Of a stretch of DNA of 64,000 nucleotides, positions 36,511 to 48,455 are shown in pieces. Origin of the DNA: Chenopodium formosanum. Taxonomy: Eukaryota; Streptophyta; Magnoliopsida; Caryophyllales; Amaranthaceae. Position numbers and translations under genes: made by a program. The notes beneath the pieces were generated by a model. That model was not told the DNA's origin. It made no database searches and was given only the letters and a program-made list of their open reading frames with translations. The stretch is taken from contig CM044874.1 of the NCBI GenBank assembly GCA_024500155.1, forward strand, positions 1,243,001 through 1,307,000, written 5' to 3'. Position 1 is the first letter of the stretch, and each line of letters opens with the position of its first letter.

Positions 36511-37771
36511 TCATTCCACTTGTCTTGAACATAACAAAAATTACCATAAAATTAAGCACAATTCACACTAATTGGTTCAAAATTCAAACCAAAACTATAA
36601 ATCCAAGAAATATATTATGGGTATCCAGAAAAAACTACTTTTTAACCATAAAATGTTTTATAGGACTATTTTTGCTCTTGGATTTTTGTTAAGTTATGGG
36701 AGCTTTTGTGGTTCACCAACCTTTATTTCAATTATGTGAGGGGTATTCGTGATCATAGTATCTTAGGGCTGTTCAAAATCCAGTTCAGACAAACCTGATG
36801 CAGAGTATATTTTGTTTCAAAACCCTGTAAAAACTGATTTTGAATTATATAATACATACACTTAAGATGATTAATATGTTCCTCCATAATACTGCGAAAA
36901 TACGATATTAAGCATTCAAAATAAGAATTTGAGAATTTCAAACAGTATTTAACCAAAAAAAAAAAAAACATTACGAATGAACAATGATCTGATCAGGTTC
37001 TAATCCAAACATAAATCATCCAATCTTGAGATCCAAAAAAGATCCAAGAGATGCTACTTCCATGATTTTAGTTTACTCATTCATATTGACATTATTTAAT
37101 TAGACACACTGCTATGACCACCTTATTTGTGATTTTCTTCATAAAGAAAAATGTAATAGTGTAAAACTTGTTTGATTTGCATCTATATGACTATATATAT
37201 GCTTTCAAAGTTTTAAAAATCATAATTTTAACTTATAGCTAAATAGAGATGAACATGAAAAATGATCAAAGGTGTACAGCACGCGCAAACATAAGTGAAA
37301 GTTAAATTGAGGTCAGACTCTAGTACAAACAAAGTTCTTCGAAAAGTTTCAAACAAAATAACTATGTTTCCAAACAAATACAAATAAAATAAGTTATACA
37401 AGAATTGTACAAGTTTGTACTGTAAAAATAAAATAAAACAGAGCCTTATGTCAATGACCAGTAACCTTATTCGCAAAAGGTCACTTCCATTAATACATGC
37501 ACACACAAAACCTTACACCTTAATAATTTGATTATCTCGATTATACAAGCATAACAACATAATTACACAAAACATTACAGCTTAACAATCAAGTAAGTTT
37601 GATTGTCTTAACACTCTTAATTATATAAACCAAACAGCATAAGTACACATAACATTACAACGTAATAATGAAATAATTTGGATTATTTTAGCTAAACAAA
37701 TTGAACAACATAATTAACCACTGCACCTTAAGAATGAAATAATTTTACGGCCATCATCCGCGTATAAAAAC
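36511..37771. other. Intergenic between OMT1 and OMT2
   Basis: AT-rich, with no supported exon. From ~37500 to 37740 a phrase resembling 'cataacattacagcttaataatg' recurs three or four times at ~60-bp spacing, a degenerate tandem repeat; related sequence precedes OMT3 at ~40740. Confidence 0.5.
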
Positions 37772-40017
37772 TTATAAGGGATAGACCTCAATAACAGACC
37801 TTGACGCTAAATTACGAAATATCTTATAGTCATTCAAACCAGCACTGATGAACAACTTTCTCCATTCCTCTTCAGTTCTTTCCTTACCTCCAGTAGTATT
37901 CATCATCTGCAAGTCCAACAATAACTGGGAATTCAGGTTATTGGGAATGCTATTGTCATTATTGTTCTCCACCACCATATCAATGATAATTATCTTGCCT
38001 CCTTCACCTTTGCTAGGAATTGCCTCTTTGCACCGCTCAAGTATTTTTATGCAATGTTCATCACTCCAATTATGCAAAATGAACTGCAAAAGTTGTTTCG
38101 ATAATTAGTGCATCGACATGATGACAACTATAATCATTTCTCTATTCCAAATAAAAGTTTCATTTGCTCAATATACGTTTATTCAAAAGTAATTAGCAAA
38201 AGATGAAAATTGAGTTCTATTAACTAAAGGAAAATATAATAAATATAGTAGAGCTTGGTAAATTAAACTGACTTTAGAAAACAAACATAACAGAAATAAA
38301 TATTTTTAAAAAATAATAATAATTAAAAAAAAACACTAAAACATAACAGAAATAAAACTTTTGAGTTAAGACAAGATTTTTTAATGAAATGAAGCTTTTA
38401 TCTTAGAAAAAAAAAAAAGAATAGTCAGTTTATACAATGAGCTCTTCTCTAATCATAGGCATTTATAACTCCTACATAAAATAAAATAATAATTAATAAT
38501 AAAAATAAATAAATAAATAAAAGGACAAACATAAAAAACAATGCACGACTCTTTATATACAAATTGTATTATTCCACCATACTCCCTCTGTCACAATAGT
38601 TGTAAGTTTGCAACACTTGGACTTTCTACTCATACAATAACTTTGAATACAGTGCCCTCATATCAGATGATATTGAATAATACTCCCTCTGTTTCACGTA
38701 ATTTTTCTCATTTCTAAAGTAATTTAAGTTTTTTTATTATTATTATTATTTTTTTATTTAAAAAAGTAGTGTTAGTTAATAGATGTGATCAATTCATGAT
38801 GTTAAATAACACAAATAACATTATTTCCCTGAAAAATGAATAAAGTAATATTGGGGAAATAAAAACATGGAACAACCCAACATAAACAAAAAGTAGAAAG
38901 AACCTCGTGAAACAGAAAAAGTATGTTGTTATTTAGTCTCATTGTATATTTTTCAAATATCAATTTATATTGTTTTACAAATTAAATCATAATTTCATAT
39001 AATTATGGAGGTGCATTGGCAGGTCGCAGGTGTTTCAATCAATAATCTAAAACAAGAGTATAACATATCACTTGAAGTTAGAAAAATTAGACCACATGTA
39101 TCATATACAAAAGTAAGATAATATAACATGTAGTTGAGTATAAGTTAACATATATAACCTATTATTTGTATAATAAAGTATAATTGAGTTATCTTACAAG
39201 GAAAGGAAAACTTGGAAATGACAATTAGTAATTTTACCTTGAGTAAGGCAACTTGAGCAGGAGGAACAGCTTCAAACATATCACCTCCAACATATACTGG
39301 GTTTTTGCCGTACCATGTTGATCCCTGAACCACATGTGGTAGATCAAACACGACACACATTAACTCAGGGAAGAGGTTAGCAATGGCCTTAGCCATGGCT
39401 CCATTGCCGCCACCAACATCAACTAACGACTTAACCCCCTCCAATAAGCCCTTGAACTCATCTTTGGACATCAACAAACTCACTACAAATTGAGTATCAC
39501 TGGCCATAGCATCACTGAAAAGCTTGTTAAACTCGGGTGCACAAGAGATATATTCCCATATGCTCTTTCTATGAGCAGTATGAAAAGGATTGTCATCTTC
39601 ATTTTGAAACCAACGAGAGAAATTATGTGACGATTCAAAAAAGATTGGATCAAGTACCATAAGCGCAAAAGGAGCGAGGGTGAGAGGGTGATCCTTCAAT
39701 AAAAGTTTGGAGTTTACGGTGAGATCAAAGGCTTCTTCACTACTTGATAATATTTGCTTAGAAAAGAAGTTGGAATGAACAAGAAGGCGCATTAACCGGC
39801 CTAGAGAAAGAGCCTTGTTTGGATGGAGTGACAATGAAGTAGCTAGCTCCGTACGAGTCATAGGCTTGCCATGTTTTTGAATGGCATCCGGGATGCCTAG
39901 CTGAATTGCACACTTCAACGCCATTGGGCTTAGGTAAGAGAAAATATGATTCCATACATGAGTTTGTGCACTCAGTAGCTCTTTTGCTGGTTCAATGGGA
40001 ATGCCCATGGGATCCAT
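37772..40017 (-). CDS. OMT2, class II plant O-methyltransferase (intact, two exons)
   Basis: Exon 1 is 40017-39238 (260 codons) and exon 2 is 38083-37772 (103 codons plus stop), with a GT-AG intron in phase 0; 363 residues, normal for the COMT-like family. The ATG is chosen at MDPMGIPIEP because paralogues start there. The dimerisation domain occupies ~1-110. The SAM site LVDVGGGNGAMAKAI is at ~198-212, FDLPHVV at 224-230, GGDMFEAVP at ~244, the catalytic-base His in ILHNWSDE at 264, and the acidic EEEW near 331. It transfers methyl from S-adenosylmethionine to a hydroxyl of a small phenolic or alkaloid; the substrate cannot be read from sequence. The sequence style resembles the resveratrol/isoflavone/norcoclaurine-type OMTs. 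It is the only intact OMT here. Confidence 0.93.
38084..39237 (-). other. Intron of OMT2
   Basis: A 1.15-kb intron with no coding content. It holds a complete Stowaway MITE (38683-38921) and, at ~38579-38640, a single ctccctctgtcacaat-type MITE end. Confidence 0.85.
38683..38921. mobile_element. Stowaway-type MITE in OMT2 intron
   Basis: A 239-bp AT-rich element with ends ctccctctgtttcacg and, reversed, ctttttctgtttcacg. TA dinucleotides at 38681-38682 and 38922-38923 fit the TA target duplication of Tc1/mariner MITEs. Confidence 0.8.
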
Positions 40018-40440
40018 TTGCGCTTCACACACACAATAAAAAAATTCTATCTAGCTAATGTAACATAAAGTTTTTTAGTAAAATGCCAAAGATAAAGTGA
40101 CAGGCTGCCAGGATTGGTTGATTCATCAACCAATAACAAAACTATTACAAGGTGTGCATTAATGGTCAATACAATTCCCATTATTTGGAGGGTAGATTGT
40201 CAATTTATGCTACAATGAAAAGATGACAACTGAAGGAAATATGTCCTATGTGTAACATACTAACATGTATGCTAATGAGTAACATATAGTGATACAAAAT
40301 GGTGGGACAAAAGACTAAGACAATAGTGAGGTTGAACGATAGTCACATATTTATTTCTTTCTCCCTGAAATTTACAGATATGCAAGTGTCCAAAGAAGCG
40401 TAATTATGAATCCACCTTAGCATACAAAGACACAAGATTC

Positions 40441-40735
40441 TTGAGCGATCAGTATCAGGCATCATATGAGGTTGCATTATTGAAGGGCTCTAGGCCTCTA
40501 ATTAGCATTTCACCAACAATAACATTTGTAAAATGAGCAACAAAAAATCTTCAGTTTTCAGAAGCAAACTCACCCTATGACGTCGATAACACTACGTCAA
40601 CACGATTATTGTAAATTTCCAACTCACAAGTCACAACCACCCATGTCCTGCCTCGTCTTTAAATCATCTTCCACCCTCCATGGGCTCCATATGAAATAGC
40701 AATTGCACAAAAAACGTGCAGCATATAGCAATTCA
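40441..40735 (-). pseudogene. Second duplicated GTE exon 1 fragment
   Basis: Matches ~17449-17730 of the GTE gene: ...cagaagcaaactcacccta (donor), the degraded exon 1 and the upstream tagcaattgcac. The initiator ATG is at 40644, but the following codons are shifted. It lies between OMT2 and OMT3, paralleling the copy upstream of OMT1. Confidence 0.75.
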
Positions 40736-40826
40736 TTGCACAAAACATTACAGCTTAATAATGTAACCATTAATTTGGATTATCTGAACAGTAAAATATT
40801 TACGGATATCATGCGCATCTAGAAAA

Positions 40827-42131
40827 TTATAAGGGATAGACCTCAATAACAGACCTTGACCCTAGATTACGAAATATCTTATAGTCATTCAAACCAGCAC
40901 TGATAAACAACTTTCTCCATTCCTCTTCAGTTCTTTCCTTACCCGGTTACCCCATTGGTAATATTAATCATCTGCAAGTCCAACAATAACTGGGAATACA
41001 AGTAATCGGGAATTTTATTCTCGTTGTTGTTCTCCACCACCATGTCAATAATAATTATCTTGCCTCCGTTTTCTTTGCTAGGAATTGCCTCGTTGCATCG
41101 CTCAAGTATTTTTATGCAATCTTCCTCACTCCAATTATGCAATATCCACTGCGAAAGTTATTTCTAATAGTGCATAAACATGACGACAGCTATATTACTC
41201 CCTCTATTCCTAGATAAAAATTTCATTTGCTCAATGTAAATTTATTCAAAAGTAATTAACAAAAGATGAAAATTGGGCATTAATTGATTGAAGGAAAATA
41301 AGAAATATAGTAGAGCTTGGTATAAACTTGGAAATGACAATTAGGGATTTTACCTTGAGTAAGACAGCTTGAGCAGGAGGAATAGCCTCAAACATATCAC
41401 TTCCAACATATATTAAGTTCTTGCCATACCCTGTTAATCCCTGAACCACATGCGGGAGATCAAACACGGCACACCTTAACTTAGGGAAGAGCTTAGCAAT
41501 GGCCTTAGCTAAGGTTCCATTGCCACCACCAACATTAACAAACGATTCAACCCCCTCCCATAAGCCCTTGAACTTATCGCTAGACATCAACAAGTTCACA
41601 ACAAATTGAGTATCACTGGCCATAGCACATTCAAAAGCTTGTTAAACTCGGGTACAGAAGAGATATATTCCTATAAACTCTTTCTGTGAACAGTATGAAA
41701 AGGAATGCCATCATCATTTTGAAACCAACTAGAGAGATTATGTGAGGATTCAACAAAGATTGGATAAAGTACCATCAACACCAAAGGAACTAGAGAGAAA
41801 GGGTGATCCTTCAATAAAAGTTGGGATTTTAAGTGAGCTCAAAGGCTTCTTCACTGCTTGATAATAATTGCATGGAAAAGAAGTTGGTATGAACATGAAG
41901 GCGCATTAACCAGCCTAGAGAAAGAGCCTTATTTGGATGGAGAGACAGTGATGTACCTAGCTCCGCAAGAGTCATAGGCCTATCATGCTTTTGAATGGCA
42001 TCTGGTATGCCCAGCTGAATTGCACACTTTAACGCCATGAGGCTTATATAAGAGTTAATATGATTCCGTACATGAGTTTGTGCATCCAGTAGCTCTTTCA
42101 CTGGTTCAATGGCAATGTTCATGGGATCCAT
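40827..42131 (-). pseudogene. OMT3, O-methyltransferase pseudogene
   Basis: Same two-exon layout as OMT2. The start MDPMNIAIEPVKELLDAQTH is at 42131. The frame breaks after EEAFELT near 41829; degenerate sequence follows, then MASDTQFVVNLLM, a SAM motif (VNVGGGNGTLAKAIA), FDLPHVV and the exon 1 donor at ~41354. Exon 2 begins WILHNWSEEDCIKIL at ~41153 and shifts again near 40945, where an insertion disrupts the GGKERTEEE region. The normal stop position is 40827-40829. Multiple lesions make it non-functional. Confidence 0.9.
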
Positions 42132-43024
42132 TTTTGTTACTCAACACAAATAAAATATTCTATCAAGCTAATGTAACATAAATGCAAAAGATAAAGTGAC
42201 AAACTGCCAAGATTGGTTGATTTATCAACCAATACAGTCAATACAACTCACATTGTTTTGTGGGTAGATTGTCTGTTTATGGTAACACTGAAGAAATGGT
42301 AACATATAGTGATACAAAATGGTGGGACAAAAGATTAAGACTCAATAGTGATGTTACAATTGCACTCTAAGACTCAGAGTCACATATTTAATTTGTTCTT
42401 TCAGAAACATGCAGGTATGCAAGTGTCTTCATTATCTCAGTTATGAATACCCCTTTGCGAGTTTCAACTTTCAAAAATTATGTACGGAAACTATTTCAAT
42501 AAGTACATTTTAATTGTAAGTGGACAACAAAATCTTTAAGAGTCCCTTATATAAAAGAGATGAGAGGAGTTATTAATTGAGAAGTTTGAAAGAGCTATTG
42601 ACAATATAGATTGAGAAAGCAAAATATACAATTATAAAAAAAGATCAGTGGAGAAGATAAGACTAGTTAGAAATCTTATAAAGGCTCTATTTGAGAACTT
42701 AGGTCCAATCTAAGTGTAGGATCCATGAGAGAAATTTGTCATGACAAAATATTTATGTTAGGTATAACTAAGCAAACTTCTAGAAATTTCAATGTTAAAC
42801 AAACCAAAAAAGGAAGAGGTCCTAAAGTTAAAGAAGCAGCTTAAAATCATCAACATTGCAGTAGAAAAAGTAACAAGAATCACCAAGACTTATCAAAACT
42901 CAAAAATAACAAATTTATTCAACCATTCTTTCAGCAGCTAGGAGAATGCATTAGAGTGTTTTTGGAGAAATTACTAATCTCAATAAACTAAATGTTACAT
43001 GCTGAATTGCAGGCTTACCAAGCA
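42132..43024. other. Intergenic between OMT3 and mTERF-B
   Basis: No gene seen. The segment at ~42300-42450 (tgatacaaaatggtgggacaaaa..., gcaagtgtctt...) is shared with the equivalent positions upstream of OMT2, OMT4 and OMT5, marking the common duplication unit. Confidence 0.6.
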
Positions 43025-44236
43025 TCAAGATGCATTGGAATCTGTTTTCGATGATCCTAGAGTCAGCAACTCCAAACTAATACCTGTGTGTTGGGAATAA
43101 ACTCCATGGACTTCCTTATATGGTAGCACGAACTTCTTCAAGAACTGAGACTCGGTCAGTGAAATGTAAGTTTGAAGGTTGTAATCTGCCTTAATAAATC
43201 CTTTCTCCTTCAAGACAGTGAGTGTCTTATGTCTAGGCAAAATTCTCTTCTCCAGGCTACAAGTTAACAGGTTACACCTCTTTGACAAGTAACTAGGCTC
43301 GTAACCCAGCTCGTTCATAAGAAAATCCAACTTTTTCTTGATGGTAGCTTCAGAGAGTGCCAAAAGAAAAGGGCTTGATGATGAAAGAGTTGTAATATCA
43401 GACTCAGTCCACCCAAAACTTTTAAACATTTCTCGTTTCGATTCAATAGTCTTCTCGCTAACAGAGGTCAGTAACACAATACCGGACAAGAACTGCGGAG
43501 ACTCTCGAGAAATCCTCAATTTCTCTTCAACCTTATTCACTGCATTCTCAAAAAAATCGAGTTTTCGAAGGAACGGGGATGCATCCCTAAGTAGGCATTT
43601 CTGGATTGATTCAATGGAAATTCCATAACTCCTTAACAAAGCTACATTAGGCACCAACACTTTGGGTATACAAGAAAGCCTCAAACCATTGGATTTTTTC
43701 AGAATTCTAATCACTAGGTGTTCACATCCCATAATTTCTCTCAAAGCTTGGATTGCAGGAACAATATTGGAATCTAAACCCATAAAATATATAGAAGGAT
43801 TAACCCTTATAAGCCCAGCAAAATCAGACACAGAAAACCCCAAATCACGAAGAACTTGGGTCTTCGGAGCTAGGGTTTTATCAACATTACACAACAAAAT
43901 TTGGGGATCAGAAATTACAGCATTTCGAATATGAGATTGTTCCAATCCAATTTGTTTGAAGAATGTAATCACAGAATTAGCATTTTCAATGAAATAGAAT
44001 TCACTGACCTTTTTTGCACCTCGACCTAAGCGATGGTGAATGAGCTTAGTAGAAGTCGAAAGAGCTTGTTGCTTGGAAAACCCTAGAAAATCAACCAAGT
44101 AATCTGTGAAACCAGAGTTGACATGGGTAGGTATTGAAGATGAAGTTGAATAGAGTAAAAGATGGTGGAATCCATGGATGAAGTTGAGAGCTTGGATGCC
44201 ATTGAAGTTGCTGCGAATTTTAAGCATCTCTTCCAA
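43025..44236 (-). CDS. mTERF-family organellar protein, copy B (intact)
   Basis: An uninterrupted single-exon frame of 403 codons, typical of the intronless plant mTERF clusters. The first ~45 residues are basic and Ser-rich with few acids, fitting a mitochondrial or plastid transit peptide. From about residue 50 onward, repeated helical mTERF units follow (GLEQSHIRNAVISDPQILL, LGFSVSDFAGLIRVNP, KKKLDFLMNELGYEPSYL). mTERF proteins bind organellar DNA or RNA and affect transcription, splicing or transcript stability. This is the only copy in the window with no lesion. Confidence 0.93.
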   Translation of the reverse strand: MEEMLKIRSNFNGIQALNFIHGFHHLLLYSTSSSIPTHVNSGFTDYLVDFLGFSKQQALSTSTKLIHHRLGRGAKKVSEFYFIENANSVITFFKQIGLEQSHIRNAVISDPQILLCNVDKTLAPKTQVLRDLGFSVSDFAGLIRVNPSIYFMGLDSNIVPAIQALREIMGCEHLVIRILKKSNGLRLSCIPKVLVPNVALLRSYGISIESIQKCLLRDASPFLRKLDFFENAVNKVEEKLRISRESPQFLSGIVLLTSVSEKTIESKREMFKSFGWTESDITTLSSSSPFLLALSEATIKKKLDFLMNELGYEPSYLSKRCNLLTCSLEKRILPRHKTLTVLKEKGFIKADYNLQTYISLTESQFLKKFVLPYKEVHGVYSQHTGISLELLTLGSSKTDSNAS

Positions 44237-44365
44237 ACTTTCTGTTTAAGTTCTTAGTTTGCTCGTTCTATTATTACACTCTTACTGATTCTAAGTTTGG
44301 GACCAAGGGTTGGGTTCTTGCCGTCAGGGGTGCCTAAGAAGTGTGAACCACGTCACTCGTGATTA

Positions 44366-44879
44366 GGGGCGTTCAAAATTTGGTTTTGACCACCGGACCG
44401 AACCAAATTATTTGGCCTGATCTCCGAGTCAAAAAATTTATTTTCCGTTTCCTAATGGATTTGTTAAATGATAGTGAAATTTAAATTATGTGATTTGAGG
44501 TGGTAGCAAAATAAAATAAAAGTTAAGATGGGTAACAAAAGTGAACTAGGGTGTTTGAATGGTAGCAAAAGTGAAATTTTACTTAAAATTACCCTTAACA
44601 GAATTGGTAAACTTTAGTCGTATGAGCTTTTATTTATACTAAACATAAATAAAATAAAAAAGAAAGGCTAAAATAGTATTATTTCTTTATTTTTTTTCGA
44701 GTTTTCCATAAATTATTTGAAATTTAGGAATTTTTTTTTATAAAAACTATAAATTCGGTCAAAACCGAGTGTTGGACCATTTTTCCGATTCGGTCTTAGC
44801 TTAATCGATTCGTTCTCCAATTCTTGAAATTCAATTTTTCGATCTAGTCTGGTCTTGGACTGATGAACAACCCTGTTGT
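44366..44879. mobile_element. Putative MITE with CGTGATTA target duplication
   Basis: Starts ggggcgttcaaaatttgg and ends ctgatgaacaaccctgttgt, so the termini are only imperfectly inverted. CGTGATTA occurs on both sides (44358-44365 and 44880-44887). An 8-bp duplication suggests hAT. The interior is AT-rich and non-coding. It lies ~130 bp upstream of mTERF-B. Confidence 0.6.
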
Positions 44880-44887
44880 CGTGATTA

Positions 44888-46080
44888 GATGCGTCAATTT
44901 GGATACTCAAATCGGCTTTATCCTAAATTATTGTGTCTATAAAAGTTGAAATCTAAAATAGGTATTTTTCGAAATGAATCAGTTATGTACTTTTTTATAC
45001 CTCCACTCATGAGTAGTTTGGATTTCAATCGAGTAAATGTTTTGTTGGTTTTGAATTATTTCAAATTAACAAGTTTGTACTCTTTAAATTATACTTTCAA
45101 GTTTCAAGCTTTAAATGAGTTTGAATTTAGCTCACTCATTCATTAATTCAAGAAAACAATACAAATCTTTTAAAATTTTATTGAGATATGTATATATATA
45201 TTTTTTTTAATCACATGGACTAAATGTCCTTCGAGTAGTTGCTAAGAGAAGCAATTCTTATTTTTCTAAACAAGGCTTTACAATGTTTTTTACAGTATAA
45301 ACTACATAGAGCCTATTCTCATTGAGTGAAATGAGCTAGGCTGAACAAAACTAAACTTATTAGAGTGGAACTGAACTGAAATGAATATTTTATAAGAGAA
45401 GAAAATTATGTGTTGAACTGAACTGAAATGAAGTGAAAATAATCGTATCAGAACAAGCCCTAGTATATGACTATTGAGTACTGACTACCTATAGTTCAAG
45501 TGGAGTAAAATTAGTTAAACAAGATGAGACATGTTAGCAATCAACCTTAATTATAGTACTTCCTATCCCAATTGGATACCCCCACCCTAAACATTAAGGT
45601 TGAAATTATAAACAACAATGTTCAAGAAAGCTTTGCAAGTATGACACCAAGGTTGAGGAAACAAAAATTACTAAATCTTCCTCACAAAAACACCGCTTCA
45701 AGCATGAAGAAAGGAACACTAAGAGGAAGTAGAAACTCTCTCTTGGTATGAGGCTTTGGTTCCTACTTACAATTAAAACCAAAATACCTACAATGATTGT
45801 ATGTTTAAGACGTGGCTGAACCATTCAAAGACCTTGAGTGAGCAAGAATGCTCAGGCCACCAACAAGCAAGCTAGGTGGTGAGCAAGTGATGAAGTTAGA
45901 GCTCGAGCTTGGGAGAGTTAACAGGAGAATAATCCTTTAAAAATTACATGCATTTTATAAGACTTGGAATCAATTTGATAATTATAACTCTACCAAGTAC
46001 CAACAAAACTTGGAATGAAATTACTTAAATACACCAGTTATTGACCCTAGAATAAGAAAAAAAATCTTAGTAACAGAAAC
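44888..46080. other. Intergenic, no gene seen
   Basis: AT-rich. Around 45340-45465, repeated gaactgaactgaaatga and a terminal gaacaagccctag resemble a MITE end, but the other end was not found. Confidence 0.5.
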
Positions 46081-46084
46081 CAAC

Positions 46085-48455
46085 ACTTATAAACAAGTTT
46101 TTCCATTCCGCTTCAGCTCTTTCCATACCCCCCAGGGTAAGATTCATCATCTCACATGGGGATAATCTTGCCATCTTCATCTTAGCTAGGAATTGCCTCT
46201 TTGATAATCTTTTTTTAAAACCCAACTAAAGAAGCTTATATTATCTGGGGATGATTAACAAAACATCCTGTAAACCAATGTTTGGAGCAAAAACAAACAG
46301 ACCAGACGCCATGGAGCATAGAAATGAAAATTTTGCTCTCATGACATCCAAAAGTGGATTAACCCGCATCAAAGACTGAAAATAAAGCTGAAAATAAAAT
46401 CTGAAAGTAACAAGGAAGGCAGCAGTCACTGTAGTAGACATAAGGAAGTCAGCATGCGACTCAAGAGGTGCAGCAGAAATTATTTCAATTGTAAGACTCA
46501 AGAGGGCCTCTTTGATAATCCCTGCAATCATACTATATCCACTGCAAAAGTTATTTCAATTAGTGCATGGATACGACTACATACTCCATCTCTTTTTAAA
46601 ATAAAAGTCTTTCATATGCTCGGGTTAGCGGGCTAGACACTTTGGAAGTGAGGGGGGAAGGGTAAGGGAATCCCAACCCCAAAGGTGCCTCTAGTGGGGT
46701 TTGATCCCACAACCTCTTAGTTGTGAGATACAAACTTGACCACTAGACCAAGCTATGCTTGGTGCCTCAATTTCATATTGACCTTCCTACTTTGACCAAT
46801 TTTGTTTCACAAAACGTTTCCAAGTAGGAAAAACAATAAGAAATACAGGAAGTAGCAGAGAAATTAAACTAGTATAACCTCTAATAGATAAGTTTAGACA
46901 ATGAGCTCTTCTTTCATTATTACTACTCCGGAGTACTACATAGAAATAGGTTAAGCAGAAACTATAACGCATAGTTACAGAAAACTTGAGCAATTGGACT
47001 TTTCTATTCATAATAACTTCAACAACATTTTTTTTCTCAGGGAAGTTTAACTTCAATAACGTTGTCTTACAATTACTATATAAAAATCAAATGTTATTGT
47101 GCAATACACAGTATGTTGTTAATTGGTCTCACCGTAATCTTACAAAAGTTAGAATATATAACATATAATTATGGTTAAACTTATGCAGTAATAGGTGTGT
47201 CGATAAAACTAATATAAGTATTCTAAAACAAGAGTATAACACATCAGTTTAGTTTAGAAAATTATACTATAACATACAAAACATAATACAGAGTATCATA
47301 TAGGATAAAGTTGAGTACAAAACCAACTTATATAACCTATCATTTATATAAAGAAGTACTTCGGAGTTATCAAACAAGGAAAGGAAAACTAAATGACAAT
47401 TAGTGATTTTAACTTGAGTAAGACGTTTTGAGCAGGAGGAACAACCTCAAACAGATCTCTCCAACATATATTAAGTTCTTGCCAAACCCTATTAATTCCT
47501 GAACCACATGTGGGAGACTAAGCACAACATACCTTAACTCACGAAAGAGCTGGGCAATGGCCATATCCTTGGACCATGGTTCCACTGCCGCCACCAACAT
47601 TAACTAATGCCGCAACCCCTCCAGTAAGTCCTTGAACTCATCGTTAGAAATAAAAATAAAACAAGAGATTTTACCTTGAGTAAGACGGCTTGAGCAGGAG
47701 GAACAGCCTCATGCATATCACCTCCAACATATATTAAGTTCTTGCAAACGCTAGTAATCCCTGAACCACATGTGGGAGACCAAGCACAACACACCTTAAT
47801 TCAGAGAAGAGCTGAGCAATGGCCATAGCCATGGTTCCACTACCGCCACCAACATCAACTAATTACTCAACCCCTCCAATAAGCCCTTGAACTCATCGTT
47901 ACACATCAACAAACCCATAACAAATTGAGTATCACTGGCCATAAAAGCGTAGAAAATCTTGTTAAACTCAAGAACACAAGAGGTTTATTCCCATAGTCTT
48001 TCTATTAGCAACAAGAAAAGGAGTATCATCTTCATTTTGAAACCAATTAGAGAAGTTATGTGACAAATCAGCCTATATTGGGACAAGAACCATAAACGCG
48101 AAAGGAGCTAGAGGGTGAGTGTGATCCTTCAATAAAAGTTAAGAGTGGGGAGTTTACGGTAAGATCAAAGGCTTCTTCACTACTCGATAATATTTGCTTG
48201 GAAAGAAGTTGGAATGAACAAGAAGGCACGTTAATCGACCTAGAGAAAGAACCTTGTTTGGATGGAGAGACAATGAAACAACTAGCTCCCTAAGAGTCAT
48301 AGGCTTGCCCTGCTTTCGAATGGCACCTGGGAAGCCAAGCTGAATTGCACATTTTAATGACATGGGGCTTAGTTAAGACGAAAAATGATTCCATATATGA
48401 ATTTGAGCACCAAATAGCTCTTTTGCTGGTTCATTGGCAATTTTCATGGATCCAT
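46085..48455 (-). pseudogene. OMT4, heavily degraded O-methyltransferase pseudogene
   Basis: The 5' end is near 48455; a lost base shifts the normal MDPM start, and MKIANEPAKELFGAQ then follows from 48447. LKCAIQLGFPGAIRKQ and SLSLHPNKVLSLGR are clear. Downstream, the SAM-motif part of exon 1 is present twice in tandem (47674-47901 and 47413-47645), each with FDLPHVV- and GKNLIYVG-like sequence. At 46085-46225 a diverged exon 2 remnant survives (KEAIPS*, DGKII, EAEWKNLFIS). Frameshifts and stops are numerous. Confidence 0.85.
46617..46764 (-). repeat. tRNA-derived SINE-like repeat, second copy
   Basis: On the minus strand it begins near tagcttggtctagtggtcaa (A-box-like), then a stem cacaactaagaggttgtg and B-box-like ggatcaaacccc, followed by a pyrimidine-rich body. 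The first ~110 bases of the window are a second, plus-strand copy. Short repeats 'tttcatat' flank it, too short to prove a target duplication. It lies in the intron region of OMT4. Confidence 0.55.

Noticed and set aside
37500..37740. CRISPR-like spaced repeats ('cataacattacagcttaataatg')
   Set aside because: Repeats are degenerate, spacers are themselves similar, and the DNA is plant nuclear.
46617..46764. A functional tRNA gene
   Set aside because: Anticodon-like and acceptor stems do not fold properly; a dispersed repeat explains it better.
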